Below the pieces are notes generated by a model. It was not told the origin of the DNA, searched no databases, and was given only the letters and a program-made list of their open reading frames with translations. Shown one piece after another: positions 26,668-35,391 of a stretch of DNA of 64,000 bases; positions within the stretch are counted from its first letter, which is position 1; each line of letters opens with the position of its first letter. A program made the translations under genes and the position numbers. The DNA lies in the NCBI GenBank assembly GCA_964492825.1, contig CAZBLP010000001.1:69039-133038 (forward strand). The letters are read 5' to 3'. The DNA is from CAZBLP01 sp964492825 (GTDB lineage: Bacteria > DYJV01).

Positions 26668-27876
26668 TTAAACAGGTTCACTTTTAAATGCAGCAAATGC
26701 ACTTATAATACAGGAAAAAACAGCAATACTTGAAAATGCACCTAAAATGGTCATATTGGAAAAATAGCGCATAACAACACCTACAAGAGCACTTCCTATA
26801 GCTGAAGCTCCAAGCAAAGTTGCTCCTTGTAATGCAGCAGCAATACCACTATTTTCACGAAAAGCAGTAATAGATGATTTCATTCCAACAGGAGATATGG
26901 CACCGAATATTGCTGCAAAAACACCTACAACAAATAGAAAACTCCACAGTCCGGACAATTTTCCCGCTCCGGTTAACAAAAAAAGAAATGCAACGCCAAG
27001 AGTGGCATATCCACAGTATCTGTATACGGTAATGCCTCCATATTGCTGATATATTTTTGCTCCTATCCAACGTCCAATGAATAATCCTGCTACAATAATA
27101 CCGTTACTGGCACCAAACTCAACAGGACCGAGTCCATATCCTGACATAATAATATATGGTGCAGCGGCGAGAAATGCTCCTTGTAATGTGAAAAATGCAA
27201 TAACAGGAAGCATAACAAGTAAAAATTGGGAAGAGGTTAACATCACCAATATTAAACGTAATGTTCTTTTGAAATTCAAAGGTGTTCGTTTTTCAAACAA
27301 ATGTGTTTCCGGAATATAAAAAAGAGAGACAACTAAAACTATTGCTCCAAACATAACCAAAAACCAGAAATTTGCTGTCCAGCCCATGAAATGTGTGAGA
27401 ACTCCGCCAATCATGGGAGACGCGACGAGAAACAGCCCTCCAAGAACAGAGAGCCAGCCTACAAGAGAAACAATGCGCGAATCTGAACATGCATCACGTA
27501 TCATTGCCATAAGTGTTCCTGGAATCATGCTTGCTCCAAGTGCCTGTAACATTCTGCCTGCAATCAGTAAAGTAAAGTTGCGAGATAAGGCACACAGTGC
27601 AGAGCCAATACAAAAAACAAGCATACCTGTAAGTAAAACCGGCCTTCGACCATATGCATCACTTAATGTGCCGGCAACAAGTATAAAAGATGCAAAAACA
27701 ATAAAATAAACTGTGAGCGTATAACTCATCATTGTTTTGTCAATATGCAAATTTTCTCCGATAATTGGCATAGCAGGCAGGTAAATAGAGGCACCTATAC
27801 GGATAATAGAGCCTATTAACAGGACAAGTCCACCAAATAGAAGGGTGTCTCCGACAGTAACTCTCTCTTTTTTCAT
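26668..27876 (-). CDS. MFS exporter, Bcr/CflA-like (DHA1) family
   Basis: 402 residues with about twelve membrane helices. The motif-A region between helices 2 and 3 reads GTLSDAYGRRPVLLTG, and helices 4-5 carry ALGASMIPGTLMAMIRD and the GGLFLVASPMIGGVL antiporter-type segment. This is the drug:H+ antiporter layout of Bcr/CflA exporters. It is last in a three-gene operon and its ATG overlaps the GH3 stop by four bases, so it likely exports the product of that enzyme, or protects against it (inference). Parts of the gene are unusually GC-rich for this window: the 60 bases at 27421-27480 contain 33 G or C. Confidence 0.88.
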   Translation of the reverse strand: MKKERVTVGDTLLFGGLVLLIGSIIRIGASIYLPAMPIIGENLHIDKTMMSYTLTVYFIVFASFILVAGTLSDAYGRRPVLLTGMLVFCIGSALCALSRNFTLLIAGRMLQALGASMIPGTLMAMIRDACSDSRIVSLVGWLSVLGGLFLVASPMIGGVLTHFMGWTANFWFLVMFGAIVLVVSLFYIPETHLFEKRTPLNFKRTLRLILVMLTSSQFLLVMLPVIAFFTLQGAFLAAAPYIIMSGYGLGPVEFGASNGIIVAGLFIGRWIGAKIYQQYGGITVYRYCGYATLGVAFLFLLTGAGKLSGLWSFLFVVGVFAAIFGAISPVGMKSSITAFRENSGIAAALQGATLLGASAIGSALVGVVMRYFSNMTILGAFSSIAVFSCIISAFAAFKSEPV

Positions 27877-29501
27877 AAATTCTCTTTCCTGTTGAATATA
27901 AACTCAGGTGCAGGTACTTTATCATAAACAAGAGGCAATTTTATCTGTGCTCTTGTTTTGTCCGAAGCACCATGCTTTATATAAAGAGTATTCTGCCATC
28001 CTGCTCTCATAAAAAACACTTGAAGAGGCTTAATTAAGTTTTGTTTTCTAAAGATGGGATATATAAAAGTATTTTTAATAAGTAATTTCTCAAGGATTAA
28101 TGCAAGTTCTTTTTCAATTTTTTTAATATCTTTAATTTCCACTGCTGATTCAATATAAAAATGATACCTTTTTTGCTTTGTATCAGGAACAATACACCAA
28201 TGAACCGGAAGATGTCCTGTTACCTTACTTACAGCAGCTGCAACAGAGGGAATTAATGTAGATGCTGCAACTTTTTCTCCGCAGAGATTTATTATATCTG
28301 CTGTTTTTTGTTCAAAAAAAATTTCAGGAGTGCTGCCTAAAAATTTTTCTACACGCACAATATCTCCCATTGCATACCTGTAAAGCCCCGAGTAATTGGT
28401 AACATACAGTTCATAACTTTTTCCCTGTTTAACCTCGCTTGCAAGGAGGAAATTTCCTGTTTCTTTATCTAAAAATTCGTAAAAACCTGCATATATTGTT
28501 AATGGCCCAAAAGCCTGTTCTGGTTCAAGAGGTATGTTAAATTTCCCTTCTGTGGCGCCATATCCTACATCAAAGAAAAGCACGTTTTTACTTAGCAATG
28601 CTCGAAGTTCTTCTGTATACTGTCCTACAGAGCTGGAAAGCCAGCAGCCTACTATTTTCAATCTTGGCCAATAAATATCAGGAAGAAATCTTTTGTTATT
28701 TTTTTTAGCACGTCTCAGTTCTTCGGCTCTTTTCGGATTTGGTTGCAATGCTGCTTTTAACTTGTGTTGAATTTCTTCAGCCAAGGATTTGAATCCCTGC
28801 AATGTACCATGTTCAATATCGCTGATAATGTTATCAGCTTGCTCTTCTGCAAGTTTAATAAACTGAGTTATACGTCCTGCATTATTTCCAAAAATAGCAT
28901 AAACATCTTCTGCAATACTGAAACGCATAAGAGCATAGTCTGCAATATCTCCGTAGTCAATATCAAGCACAGTCATGGGAAATGCCACTATCTTTTTTGT
29001 AGGCTCAGGTGCAGTAGCCAAAGTAATACCTGAAGCGCTTCCATAGGGCAATCCGGAAGGAGTGTATCCTTCAATTGCATGGTTAACCAATGGTAAAATT
29101 TTACCCTGCATAAGCTCTGGAATTTTTTTTCTAATTGCTTCAAGTCGCAGTTGTCCTGTTAAAGATTTTAAAACTTTGCCTTTTTCTGATTCAGGAATAA
29201 TTTTCACACCGCCTGTTGTGCCGCTGGTGCAAATAAAATATGAAGGTGCTCCTGGAAAAAGCAAATCACTTTCACCGTGCTGAATTCTCTCTGCGTAAGG
29301 GGCAACATCTTTCCAAGTTGTTGTGGAAACACGTTCCCTATAGGTGTCAATATCTTTTATTGAGCCAAAGTCAAACCTCTTTCCTATCTCTGTATCAGCA
29401 GATGAATGGAGTATGTTGAAAAGGACTTCTTGCTGAACAGTATCACATTCATTGCAAAGCATTATAAATTCATCTAAGTTATGAGGAATCTGATTTATCA
29501 T
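27873..29501 (-). CDS. GH3-type acyl-adenylate amide synthetase
   Basis: 542 residues, the normal GH3 size. The three ATP/AMP-binding motifs of the GH3 branch of the ANL superfamily are visible: TSGTTGGVK at 92-100, YGATEGKF at 314-321 and YRYAMGD at 374-380. A C-terminal domain follows (about 400-542). Plant GH3 enzymes adenylate a carboxylic acid hormone and join it to an amino acid; a few bacterial relatives do the same with aromatic or acyl acids. The acid and amine here are unknown. It is the middle gene of an operon with four-base ATGA overlaps on both sides. The flanking exporter and acetyltransferase-like protein suggest a small-molecule pathway. Confidence 0.88.
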   Translation of the reverse strand: MINQIPHNLDEFIMLCNECDTVQQEVLFNILHSSADTEIGKRFDFGSIKDIDTYRERVSTTTWKDVAPYAERIQHGESDLLFPGAPSYFICTSGTTGGVKIIPESEKGKVLKSLTGQLRLEAIRKKIPELMQGKILPLVNHAIEGYTPSGLPYGSASGITLATAPEPTKKIVAFPMTVLDIDYGDIADYALMRFSIAEDVYAIFGNNAGRITQFIKLAEEQADNIISDIEHGTLQGFKSLAEEIQHKLKAALQPNPKRAEELRRAKKNNKRFLPDIYWPRLKIVGCWLSSSVGQYTEELRALLSKNVLFFDVGYGATEGKFNIPLEPEQAFGPLTIYAGFYEFLDKETGNFLLASEVKQGKSYELYVTNYSGLYRYAMGDIVRVEKFLGSTPEIFFEQKTADIINLCGEKVAASTLIPSVAAAVSKVTGHLPVHWCIVPDTKQKRYHFYIESAVEIKDIKKIEKELALILEKLLIKNTFIYPIFRKQNLIKPLQVFFMRAGWQNTLYIKHGASDKTRAQIKLPLVYDKVPAPEFIFNRKENL

Positions 29502-30961
29502 ATTTTATCCTTAAGCTTATTATACTGTGATTTCATATAATCACGGAGCATTATAGCTTTTTTATCACTTAACATTACACCGTCAAAATTAAAATTCTGT
29601 CCTTGAAGAAGTGTGTAAACAAGCTCCCATTTATCCAGTGTTTTTATAATTACACCACTGTAAAAAAGCTTAAATTTTTGAATTATTTTTTCAAAATCAG
29701 GTGGAAGAGGTTTATCAGAGGGGAAATAAACATGAATGGTAATAAAGCTGCTGTCAATAAGCTCTCTGATTTTCAAACGTAATATATCTACCCAATCCCT
29801 GCCTATTTGCTCAATTATAACAACTGCATAACGTTCAGACTCAAACCGGTCAACTGTAAACTTTGAATGCTCTTTTTCAATAGAATCTGCTGCAATAGAT
29901 AAAGTGAGATTGTTAAAAGAACTTATTAATGAATCTGTGATTTTCAGATGTTCTTTGGGAATATGGACAATTGCAGGTTTCGCTCCATCGGGAATATGAA
30001 GACAATAGAGTAGACTTTCTCTTTCATTGCTGTTAGTATCCATACCAACAAATTTCACTCTGTCATGAACCGAAAGTTTTATAGCTGTTGGATTGTATCC
30101 AAATGCAGTAACAAGCCTCTGAGATTTTACATGACCAGTTACCAAGTTGGAAAAAGCTACTCTGAGACCGGAACTCCCTTTATTTAAAAAATCACTCTGC
30201 ATACGGGCAACTTTGAGCAGAGCACGGTTTTTCCTGTAATCTGGCCTGCTCATAAGCACACCAGCCTCAGCTATTGAATTGCTATAAGGTGAACGGATAT
30301 AAGAAGAGTTTACAACTATTTCTCCTTTACTGTTCTTGGCAATAAAACTGATAATTTGCTGTTTGGCAATTGCATTTTCCAGTTCTTTTCTAAAATAAAA
30401 ACTTGATTTAACATACGTATATTTATAGGTAAGATAAGTTAAACGAATAATTCCATAAGCATCTTTAGGCTGAGCTATGGAAATACTCAACTTTTCTTTG
30501 GAACATGCATCAAGGGTTTTTGTATCAGGAGGAAGCTCCTCTTTAAGCGGTGTAAATCGTCGGAATCTCTTTTCAAATTCAAGAACCCAACCATTTTTGC
30601 CCTCATTACGAAAATACATGGCATCTGTAATTGAATCAAGAAGTAGAAAAGGGAGTCCTTCCAATGAATCTTCGGGATTTCTGCTGTCATAAACCGGCAG
30701 ATTCTCTTCATCTACAGGGAGTCCCTTGTTACGAAAAGAAAAACAGAGCCCCTGGTCAATTACTCTTGCTTCTATTTCAAATAATTCCTTTTTGTCAGGC
30801 TGAAGAGATTTAATAATAAATCCTGCTGCCTCTTCTGCTGCAAGTTCAAGGTGCTTGGCTTCAGTATCATCTGCTCCAAAAAATCTGCCATTTTCAGCAA
30901 CAAAAGCTCTTATAATTGGAATGGCTCTAATATCATGATAAGTTGCAAGATGAGTTATCAT
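29498..30961 (-). CDS. Degenerate histidine-kinase-like ATPase fused to GNAT acetyltransferase domains
   Basis: 487 residues. Residues 1-135 resemble the RsbW-type HATPase fold (LELAAEEAAGF, then GLPFLLLDSITDAMYF), but the N-box Asn is missing (EEAAG) and the usual DxG reads NKG at 78-80, so ATP binding is doubtful. Residues about 157-305 are a GNAT domain: YLTYKYTYVKSSFYF, AEAGVLMSRPDYRKNRALL as a modified acetyl-CoA loop, and GHVKSQRLVTAFGY. The last 140 residues look like a second, GNAT-like half (FKLFYSGVIIKTLDKW then LLQGQNFNFDGVMLSD). It could acylate a precursor for the GH3 enzyme or act as a regulator. It is first in the operon behind its own promoter. Confidence 0.75.
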   Translation of the reverse strand: MITHLATYHDIRAIPIIRAFVAENGRFFGADDTEAKHLELAAEEAAGFIIKSLQPDKKELFEIEARVIDQGLCFSFRNKGLPVDEENLPVYDSRNPEDSLEGLPFLLLDSITDAMYFRNEGKNGWVLEFEKRFRRFTPLKEELPPDTKTLDACSKEKLSISIAQPKDAYGIIRLTYLTYKYTYVKSSFYFRKELENAIAKQQIISFIAKNSKGEIVVNSSYIRSPYSNSIAEAGVLMSRPDYRKNRALLKVARMQSDFLNKGSSGLRVAFSNLVTGHVKSQRLVTAFGYNPTAIKLSVHDRVKFVGMDTNSNERESLLYCLHIPDGAKPAIVHIPKEHLKITDSLISSFNNLTLSIAADSIEKEHSKFTVDRFESERYAVVIIEQIGRDWVDILRLKIRELIDSSFITIHVYFPSDKPLPPDFEKIIQKFKLFYSGVIIKTLDKWELVYTLLQGQNFNFDGVMLSDKKAIMLRDYMKSQYNKLKDKI

Positions 30962-30979
30962 AGTTATTGTCCAATAAGA

Positions 30980-31008
30980 TTAATAAATACAAACATATGT
31001 TTTGTCAA
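30980..31008 (-). promoter_or_regulatory. Promoter of the ATPase-GNAT/GH3/MFS operon
   Basis: On the minus strand a perfect TTGACA (31008-31003) is 17 bases from TATTAA (30985-30980). The predicted start, near 30973, leaves a leader of only about 12 bases before the ATG at 30961, and the ribosome-binding site is weak. It diverges from the speD promoter. Confidence 0.65.
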
Positions 31009-31153
31009 GAATTTTTTATTTTTACCTAATAAAGTATAATGTATATGAAGTAATTGTAAAATAAAAATAATAATAATTTTAACATAGCAGATTACAATCA
31101 TTATGGTTTTTTTACATTCTATATATTTCCACTGTTTTTACCATAAATTTTAT

Positions 31154-31182
31154 TTGACAAATAAAAACTAATCTTATATAAA
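31154..31182 (+). promoter_or_regulatory. Sigma-70 promoter of the polyamine operon
   Basis: A perfect TTGACA (31154-31159) is 17 bases from TATAAA (31177-31182), a five-of-six -10 match. The predicted start is near 31189, and speD follows at 31226 with a strong AAAGGAGG site. Confidence 0.75.
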
Positions 31183-31225
31183 GTTTGACCTTTAAAATTT
31201 TAATATTCTAAAAAGGAGGTGGACT

Positions 31226-31666
31226 ATGAGAGCACTTGGCAGACACTTACTTGTAGAATTTTATGATTGTAATCCCGATATAATTAACAACAAAGAATTA
31301 GTTGAACAATATATGAAAGAAGCGGCTTTAAAAGCTGGTTCTACAATTGTTCAATCAGTGTTTCATATGTTTCAACCTCATGGAGTTAGCGGTGTTGTTG
31401 TTATTGCAGAATCGCATCTTGCCATTCATACATGGCCAGAATACAAGTATGCCTCTGTTGACCTTTATACATGTGGTTCATGTGTTGACCCTTTAATTGC
31501 ATACAGATATCTTAAAAATAAATTTGAATCAAACAATGCTGACTTAAAAGAAATAACAAGAGGAGAGCTTGAAAATATTTTACCATATGCCAGCTATAAA
31601 CCTGAAAAATGTACCTATAAGCAAGCTGTTAATGATGATACTCAAAGAAGGGGAGTTGTTCTTTGA
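31226..31666 (+). CDS. speD: S-adenosylmethionine decarboxylase proenzyme
   Basis: 146 residues, class 1B (short, bacterial/archaeal type). The autocleavage pair E62-S63 in VVIAESHLAIHTWPE would give the pyruvoyl cofactor from S63; H68 and C83 are in the expected places, the same numbering as in the Thermotoga maritima enzyme. It makes decarboxylated S-adenosylmethionine, the aminopropyl donor for SpeE. It is first in an operon holding every step from arginine to spermidine. A strong AAAGGAGG site precedes the ATG. Confidence 0.97.
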   Translation: MRALGRHLLVEFYDCNPDIINNKELVEQYMKEAALKAGSTIVQSVFHMFQPHGVSGVVVIAESHLAIHTWPEYKYASVDLYTCGSCVDPLIAYRYLKNKFESNNADLKEITRGELENILPYASYKPEKCTYKQAVNDDTQRRGVVL

Positions 31667-31703
31667 CTGAAAAATTATCTAAAGACCAGGGGAGGTTATT
31701 CCC

Positions 31704-32171
31704 ATGATGTGTCAAACACCAACTAAATATTTTCTTGTTGCAGGAGTGGGAGAAGGATATACACCGTTAAATTCTTTTGATACTGCTCTTTTAAATGCAG
31801 GTATTGGTAATACCAATCTTGTGAAAATGAGCAGCATTATTCCGCCTAACTGTAAAGAAGTTAGCCCTTTACCATTGCCTTTTGGAGCATTAGTGCCAGT
31901 TGCATATGCATCAATTACCACAGATCTTTCAGAAGAAGTAATATCAGCTGCTGTTGCTGTTGCTATTCCCGAAGATATTGAGAAACCTGGATTGATTATG
32001 GAATACTCATCAAGGGGAAGAAAGGAAGATATTGAGAATATTGTTAGAAATATGGCTCAAAAGGGTATGGAAATGAGAGGAGAAAAAATAAAAGATATTA
32101 AAAGTATATCAATTCAGCATAGAGTTAAAAAAACAGGAACTGCATTTGCAGCTGTTGTGTTATGGTATTAG
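31704..32171 (+). CDS. pdaD: Pyruvoyl-dependent arginine decarboxylase
   Basis: 155 residues, the usual PvlArgDC length. The self-cleavage site is the Ser-Ser pair at 43-44 in KMSSIIPPNC, the hallmark of the family; the new pyruvoyl end would come from S44. The ELLS-like glycine-rich start (VAGVGEGYTPLNSFDTAL) also fits. The product agmatine is the substrate of SpeB two genes on. Two in-frame ATG codons (31704 and 31707) are possible; the GGGGAGG site lies 7 to 10 bases before them. This replaces the PLP-type SpeA of enterobacteria. The gap to speD is 37 bases. Confidence 0.96.
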   Translation: MMCQTPTKYFLVAGVGEGYTPLNSFDTALLNAGIGNTNLVKMSSIIPPNCKEVSPLPLPFGALVPVAYASITTDLSEEVISAAVAVAIPEDIEKPGLIMEYSSRGRKEDIENIVRNMAQKGMEMRGEKIKDIKSISIQHRVKKTGTAFAAVVLWY

Positions 32172-32186
32172 AGGAGATCTAAATAA

Positions 32187-33026
32187 ATGAATGGTTTATG
32201 GTTTACTGAATTACATGGTAATCACTATGGAATTACAATTAAAATAAATAAAGTTTTGAAAAGCATGAAAACAAAATTTCAAAAACTTGATGTATATGAT
32301 ACAGAAGGTTTCGGAAGATTACTTACACTTGATGATCTTGTTATGGTTACTGAGAGGGATGAATTTGTTTATCATGAAATGATTGTTCATGTGCCTTTTT
32401 TTTGTCATAATTTACCTGAAACTGTTTTGATAATAGGAGGTGGTGACGGGGGGACAGTTAGAGAAATTTTAAAACATAAAACAGTAAAGCATATTGATAT
32501 GGTGGAAATAGATGAAGAAGTTGTAAAATCTGCAAAAGAATTTTTTCCTACATTGTCATGCGAGCTTGATAATCCAAAGGTTAAGTTGCATTTTAAAGAT
32601 GGTGTTGAATTTGTTAAAAATATTAACAATTTCTATGATGTTGTTATAATAGATTCAACTGATCCTATTAATGTTGGAGAAGGTTTATTTACTACAGAGT
32701 TTTATAAAAATTGTTATAGCGCACTTAAAGAGGATGGCATTCTAACAAATCAGAGTGAATCACCTTTTCATAATGCAGATTGGGTTAAAAATATTTATGA
32801 GAAATTAAATAAAGTTTTTCCTATTGTTAAAATGTATACTGCATCAGTTCCCACTTATCCGTCCGGCTTATGGAGTTTTGCTTTTTGTTCTAAAAGTATT
32901 AATCCGGTTGATAATTTTAAAGAAACCAGATATGATGAATACAATTTAAAATTAAAGTATTATAACAAAGATATACATAAAGCTTCTTTTGCAATACCAA
33001 ATTTTGCAAAAGAATTAATAAAATAA
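32187..33026 (+). CDS. speE: Spermidine synthase
   Basis: 279 residues. The Rossmann-type core has GGGDGGTVREILKH and VEIDEEVVKSAKEFFP for decarboxylated SAM, and the catalytic acidic segment DSTDPINVGEGLFTTEFY. The N-terminal beta part, with YHEMIVHVPF, is typical. It transfers the aminopropyl group to putrescine to give spermidine; related enzymes accept other acceptors such as agmatine, so specificity is by context. It starts 15 bases after pdaD with a GAGGAG site, and its stop overlaps the speB start (TAATG). Confidence 0.95.
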   Translation: MNGLWFTELHGNHYGITIKINKVLKSMKTKFQKLDVYDTEGFGRLLTLDDLVMVTERDEFVYHEMIVHVPFFCHNLPETVLIIGGGDGGTVREILKHKTVKHIDMVEIDEEVVKSAKEFFPTLSCELDNPKVKLHFKDGVEFVKNINNFYDVVIIDSTDPINVGEGLFTTEFYKNCYSALKEDGILTNQSESPFHNADWVKNIYEKLNKVFPIVKMYTASVPTYPSGLWSFAFCSKSINPVDNFKETRYDEYNLKLKYYNKDIHKASFAIPNFAKELIK

Positions 33027-33862
33027 TGAAATTTTTAGCTGCAAAAAATAATTTTGATTTAGCAAATATTATATTGCTTGGAGTACCATTTGATGCTACA
33101 AGCTCTTTTAGAAGCGGTAGCAGATTTGCACCAGATAGTATAAGAATATACTCTGATGTTTTAGAGACATACAGCCCTTATTTTGATTATGATATTGAGA
33201 ACATAGATTTTTTTGATTATGGTAATTTATGTGCAACTGTTAGTAATTTTGAAACATTAAATAAAGAGTTGACAAGGCTTATAGATAATTTTTTAAATAA
33301 AAATAAAAAAGTTATTGCAATTGGTGGTGAACATTTAATAACTTTACCAATTGTTGAAGCTTATTTAAGAAAATTTGATGATTTAGTTATTGTTCAAATA
33401 GATGCTCATGCAGATTTAAGAAACGAATATTTTAATGAAAAATATTCACATGCTACTGTTTTAAGAAGGATATTTGACATTATTGGTGGTGATAGAATCT
33501 TCCAAATAGGAATACGCTCCGGATTAAAGGAAGAATTTATTTTTGCTGAAGAAAATAGTAATTTTTATCCTTTTTCAACAGATATCAATGATGCTGTTGT
33601 TGAAAAGTTGAAAAATAAAAAATTATATCTTACAATAGATTTGGATGTACTTGATCCTTCAGTATTTCCTGGTACTGGTGCTCCAGAACCAGGAGGAATC
33701 AGTTTTAATGATATGATTGATTTTTTGAAAAAGATGTATAAATTAGACATAGTTGGTGCAGATGTTGTAGAACTTTCTCCTCATTACGATGCAAGTGGAA
33801 TTTCAAGTATTACAGCAGCAAAAATTATTAGAGAACTCTTAATTGTTTTAAATAAAAATTAA
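33026..33862 (+). CDS. speB: Agmatinase
   Basis: 278 residues of the ureohydrolase family. The binuclear manganese ligands are all present: H103 (GGEH), D126, H128 and D130 (DAHAD), and D205 and D207 (DLDVLDP). The motif SGSRFAPDSIR near residue 30-40 is typical of agmatinases. It hydrolyses agmatine to putrescine and urea, linking the arginine decarboxylase to SpeE. An arginase or guanidinobutyrase role is possible from sequence alone, but the operon makes agmatinase far more likely. It is coupled to speE by a one-base overlap. Confidence 0.93.
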   Translation: MKFLAAKNNFDLANIILLGVPFDATSSFRSGSRFAPDSIRIYSDVLETYSPYFDYDIENIDFFDYGNLCATVSNFETLNKELTRLIDNFLNKNKKVIAIGGEHLITLPIVEAYLRKFDDLVIVQIDAHADLRNEYFNEKYSHATVLRRIFDIIGGDRIFQIGIRSGLKEEFIFAEENSNFYPFSTDINDAVVEKLKNKKLYLTIDLDVLDPSVFPGTGAPEPGGISFNDMIDFLKKMYKLDIVGADVVELSPHYDASGISSITAAKIIRELLIVLNKN

Positions 33863-33874
33863 AGGAGTAAAATA

Positions 33875-34249
33875 GTGGAGCAAGAAAAATTACAATTTTT
33901 TAAAGATTTACTTATGAAAGAGAAAGAAAGACTCCTTGAAAAAATGGAAAAAATGAAAAATGGTGAAGTTTATGTAGATAAAGAGCAGATTAAAGACGTA
34001 GTTGATGCTGCATCAGACGAACTTGACAAAGCTTTTGTAATGAGAATTAGAGATAGAGAATTGAAGCTTATAAAAAAAATAGACGAAGCTTTAAATAGAA
34101 TAGAAAAAGGCACTTATGGAGTTTGTGAAGAGTGTGGATGTGAAATTGAAGAGCGAAGACTTAGGGCAAGACCTGTTGCAACTCTCTGTATTTCTTGCAA
34201 AGAAGATCAGGAAGAACAAGAGCAGAGAATGGAAAAACAGAGGAAATGA
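33875..34249 (+). CDS. DksA/TraR-type zinc-finger protein
   Basis: 124 residues. An N-terminal coiled coil (about 5-80, with the acidic DAASDELDKA tip region) is followed by a four-cysteine zinc finger CEECGCE...CISCKED. DksA proteins enter the RNA polymerase secondary channel and, with ppGpp, adjust promoter choice; shorter homologues may do other jobs. The start is GTG at 33875, supported by an AGGAG site 7 bases upstream. It lies 12 bases after speB, so it should be expressed with the polyamine genes, and overlaps the next gene by four bases (ATGA). Confidence 0.9.
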   Translation: MEQEKLQFFKDLLMKEKERLLEKMEKMKNGEVYVDKEQIKDVVDAASDELDKAFVMRIRDRELKLIKKIDEALNRIEKGTYGVCEECGCEIEERRLRARPVATLCISCKEDQEEQEQRMEKQRK

Positions 34250-35373
34250 AAAACAAAAAGATTATTGAAGAGGTAATTTATAATCTTTTAAAAAATAATA
34301 TAAAATTAAAAGAATCTGAAAAGATTTTAGTTTTTACTGATAATAAAAGTATATGTAACCAAAGTAATCAAGAAAATGAGTTGTTTGAAATAGCTCTGTA
34401 TTTTTCAGAAATAGCAAAAACCATTTCAAAAAAAGTATCTTTTTTATATTATCCTTCCTTGTGCGGACATGGCATTGAACCCAGTGAAAATGTATGGATA
34501 GAAGCATTTGGTGAAGATGTTGTCAAACAGCTTAAAAAGAAAAAATTGTTTAATAAAATTTTAAAAAAAAATTTGCCTCAGGATAAAATAGAAAGTGTAA
34601 AAAAAATAATCAAAGATTTTTCAATAGAAATAGTGGATGTGGTTATAGCTCTCTCTTATTTTTCCACAAGCCACACTCAATTTAGGTATTTTTTAACAAA
34701 TTTTTGTGGTGTGAGATACTGCAGTATGCCGCTATTTGAAAGAAGTATGTTTTTTTCAGCTTTACAGGAAGATTGGGCATTACTGAAAAAGAGAAGTTTA
34801 TTTTTAAAAGAAAAATTAAAGAACAGCTCTTTTGTTATTGTAAAATCTGATAACGGAACTGATTTAAGATTCTCTGTAACTGGCAGAGAGTTTCAGGTTG
34901 ATACAGGTGATCTTTCATATAAAGGTGCTTTTTCCAATATTCCTGCAGGTGAAGTTTTTATTGCACCTATTGAGAAAACTGCAAATGGAAAATTAGTAAT
35001 AGAATATTCTCCTACTTCCAAATTGGATTCAAATCTTACATTATGGGTAGAAAATGGTTTTGTTAATTATATAGAAGGCAATGATAAATATAAAGATGAA
35101 TTATATAAAAAAATCAACCAGAACAAGTTAAATAGCAATATTGCAGAATTTGGCATAGGAACAAACAGTAGAGCCAACAATATGTTAAACATTTTGGAAT
35201 CAGAGAAAATTTTAGGGACAATCCATATTGCCCTTGGAGATAACTCTTCTTTTGGAGGTAATATCAGAACCAGTTTTCATGAAGATTATCTTGTATTAAA
35301 GCCTACAGTTGAAATTTACAATGAAAATAAGGATAATTTTTTTATTTTGATTGATGGGAAACCAATCTTTTAA
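34246..35373 (+). CDS. M29-like (AmpS) aminopeptidase
   Basis: 375 residues from the ATG at 34246, which overlaps the DksA-like stop (ATGA); an upstream in-frame start inside that gene would add an unlikely basic extension. The C-terminal half matches thermophilic M29 metallopeptidases: NIPAGEVFIAPIE, AEFGIGTN, GTIHIALGDN and a late TSFHEDYLV holding the His/Asp ligands. The N-terminal half (about 1-170) is divergent. Members remove N-terminal amino acids using two metal ions. It sits between the dksA-like gene and miaA in the same direction. Confidence 0.8.
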   Translation: MKNKKIIEEVIYNLLKNNIKLKESEKILVFTDNKSICNQSNQENELFEIALYFSEIAKTISKKVSFLYYPSLCGHGIEPSENVWIEAFGEDVVKQLKKKKLFNKILKKNLPQDKIESVKKIIKDFSIEIVDVVIALSYFSTSHTQFRYFLTNFCGVRYCSMPLFERSMFFSALQEDWALLKKRSLFLKEKLKNSSFVIVKSDNGTDLRFSVTGREFQVDTGDLSYKGAFSNIPAGEVFIAPIEKTANGKLVIEYSPTSKLDSNLTLWVENGFVNYIEGNDKYKDELYKKINQNKLNSNIAEFGIGTNSRANNMLNILESEKILGTIHIALGDNSSFGGNIRTSFHEDYLVLKPTVEIYNENKDNFFILIDGKPIF

Positions 35374-35391
35374 ATTTTCAGGAGAATAAAA

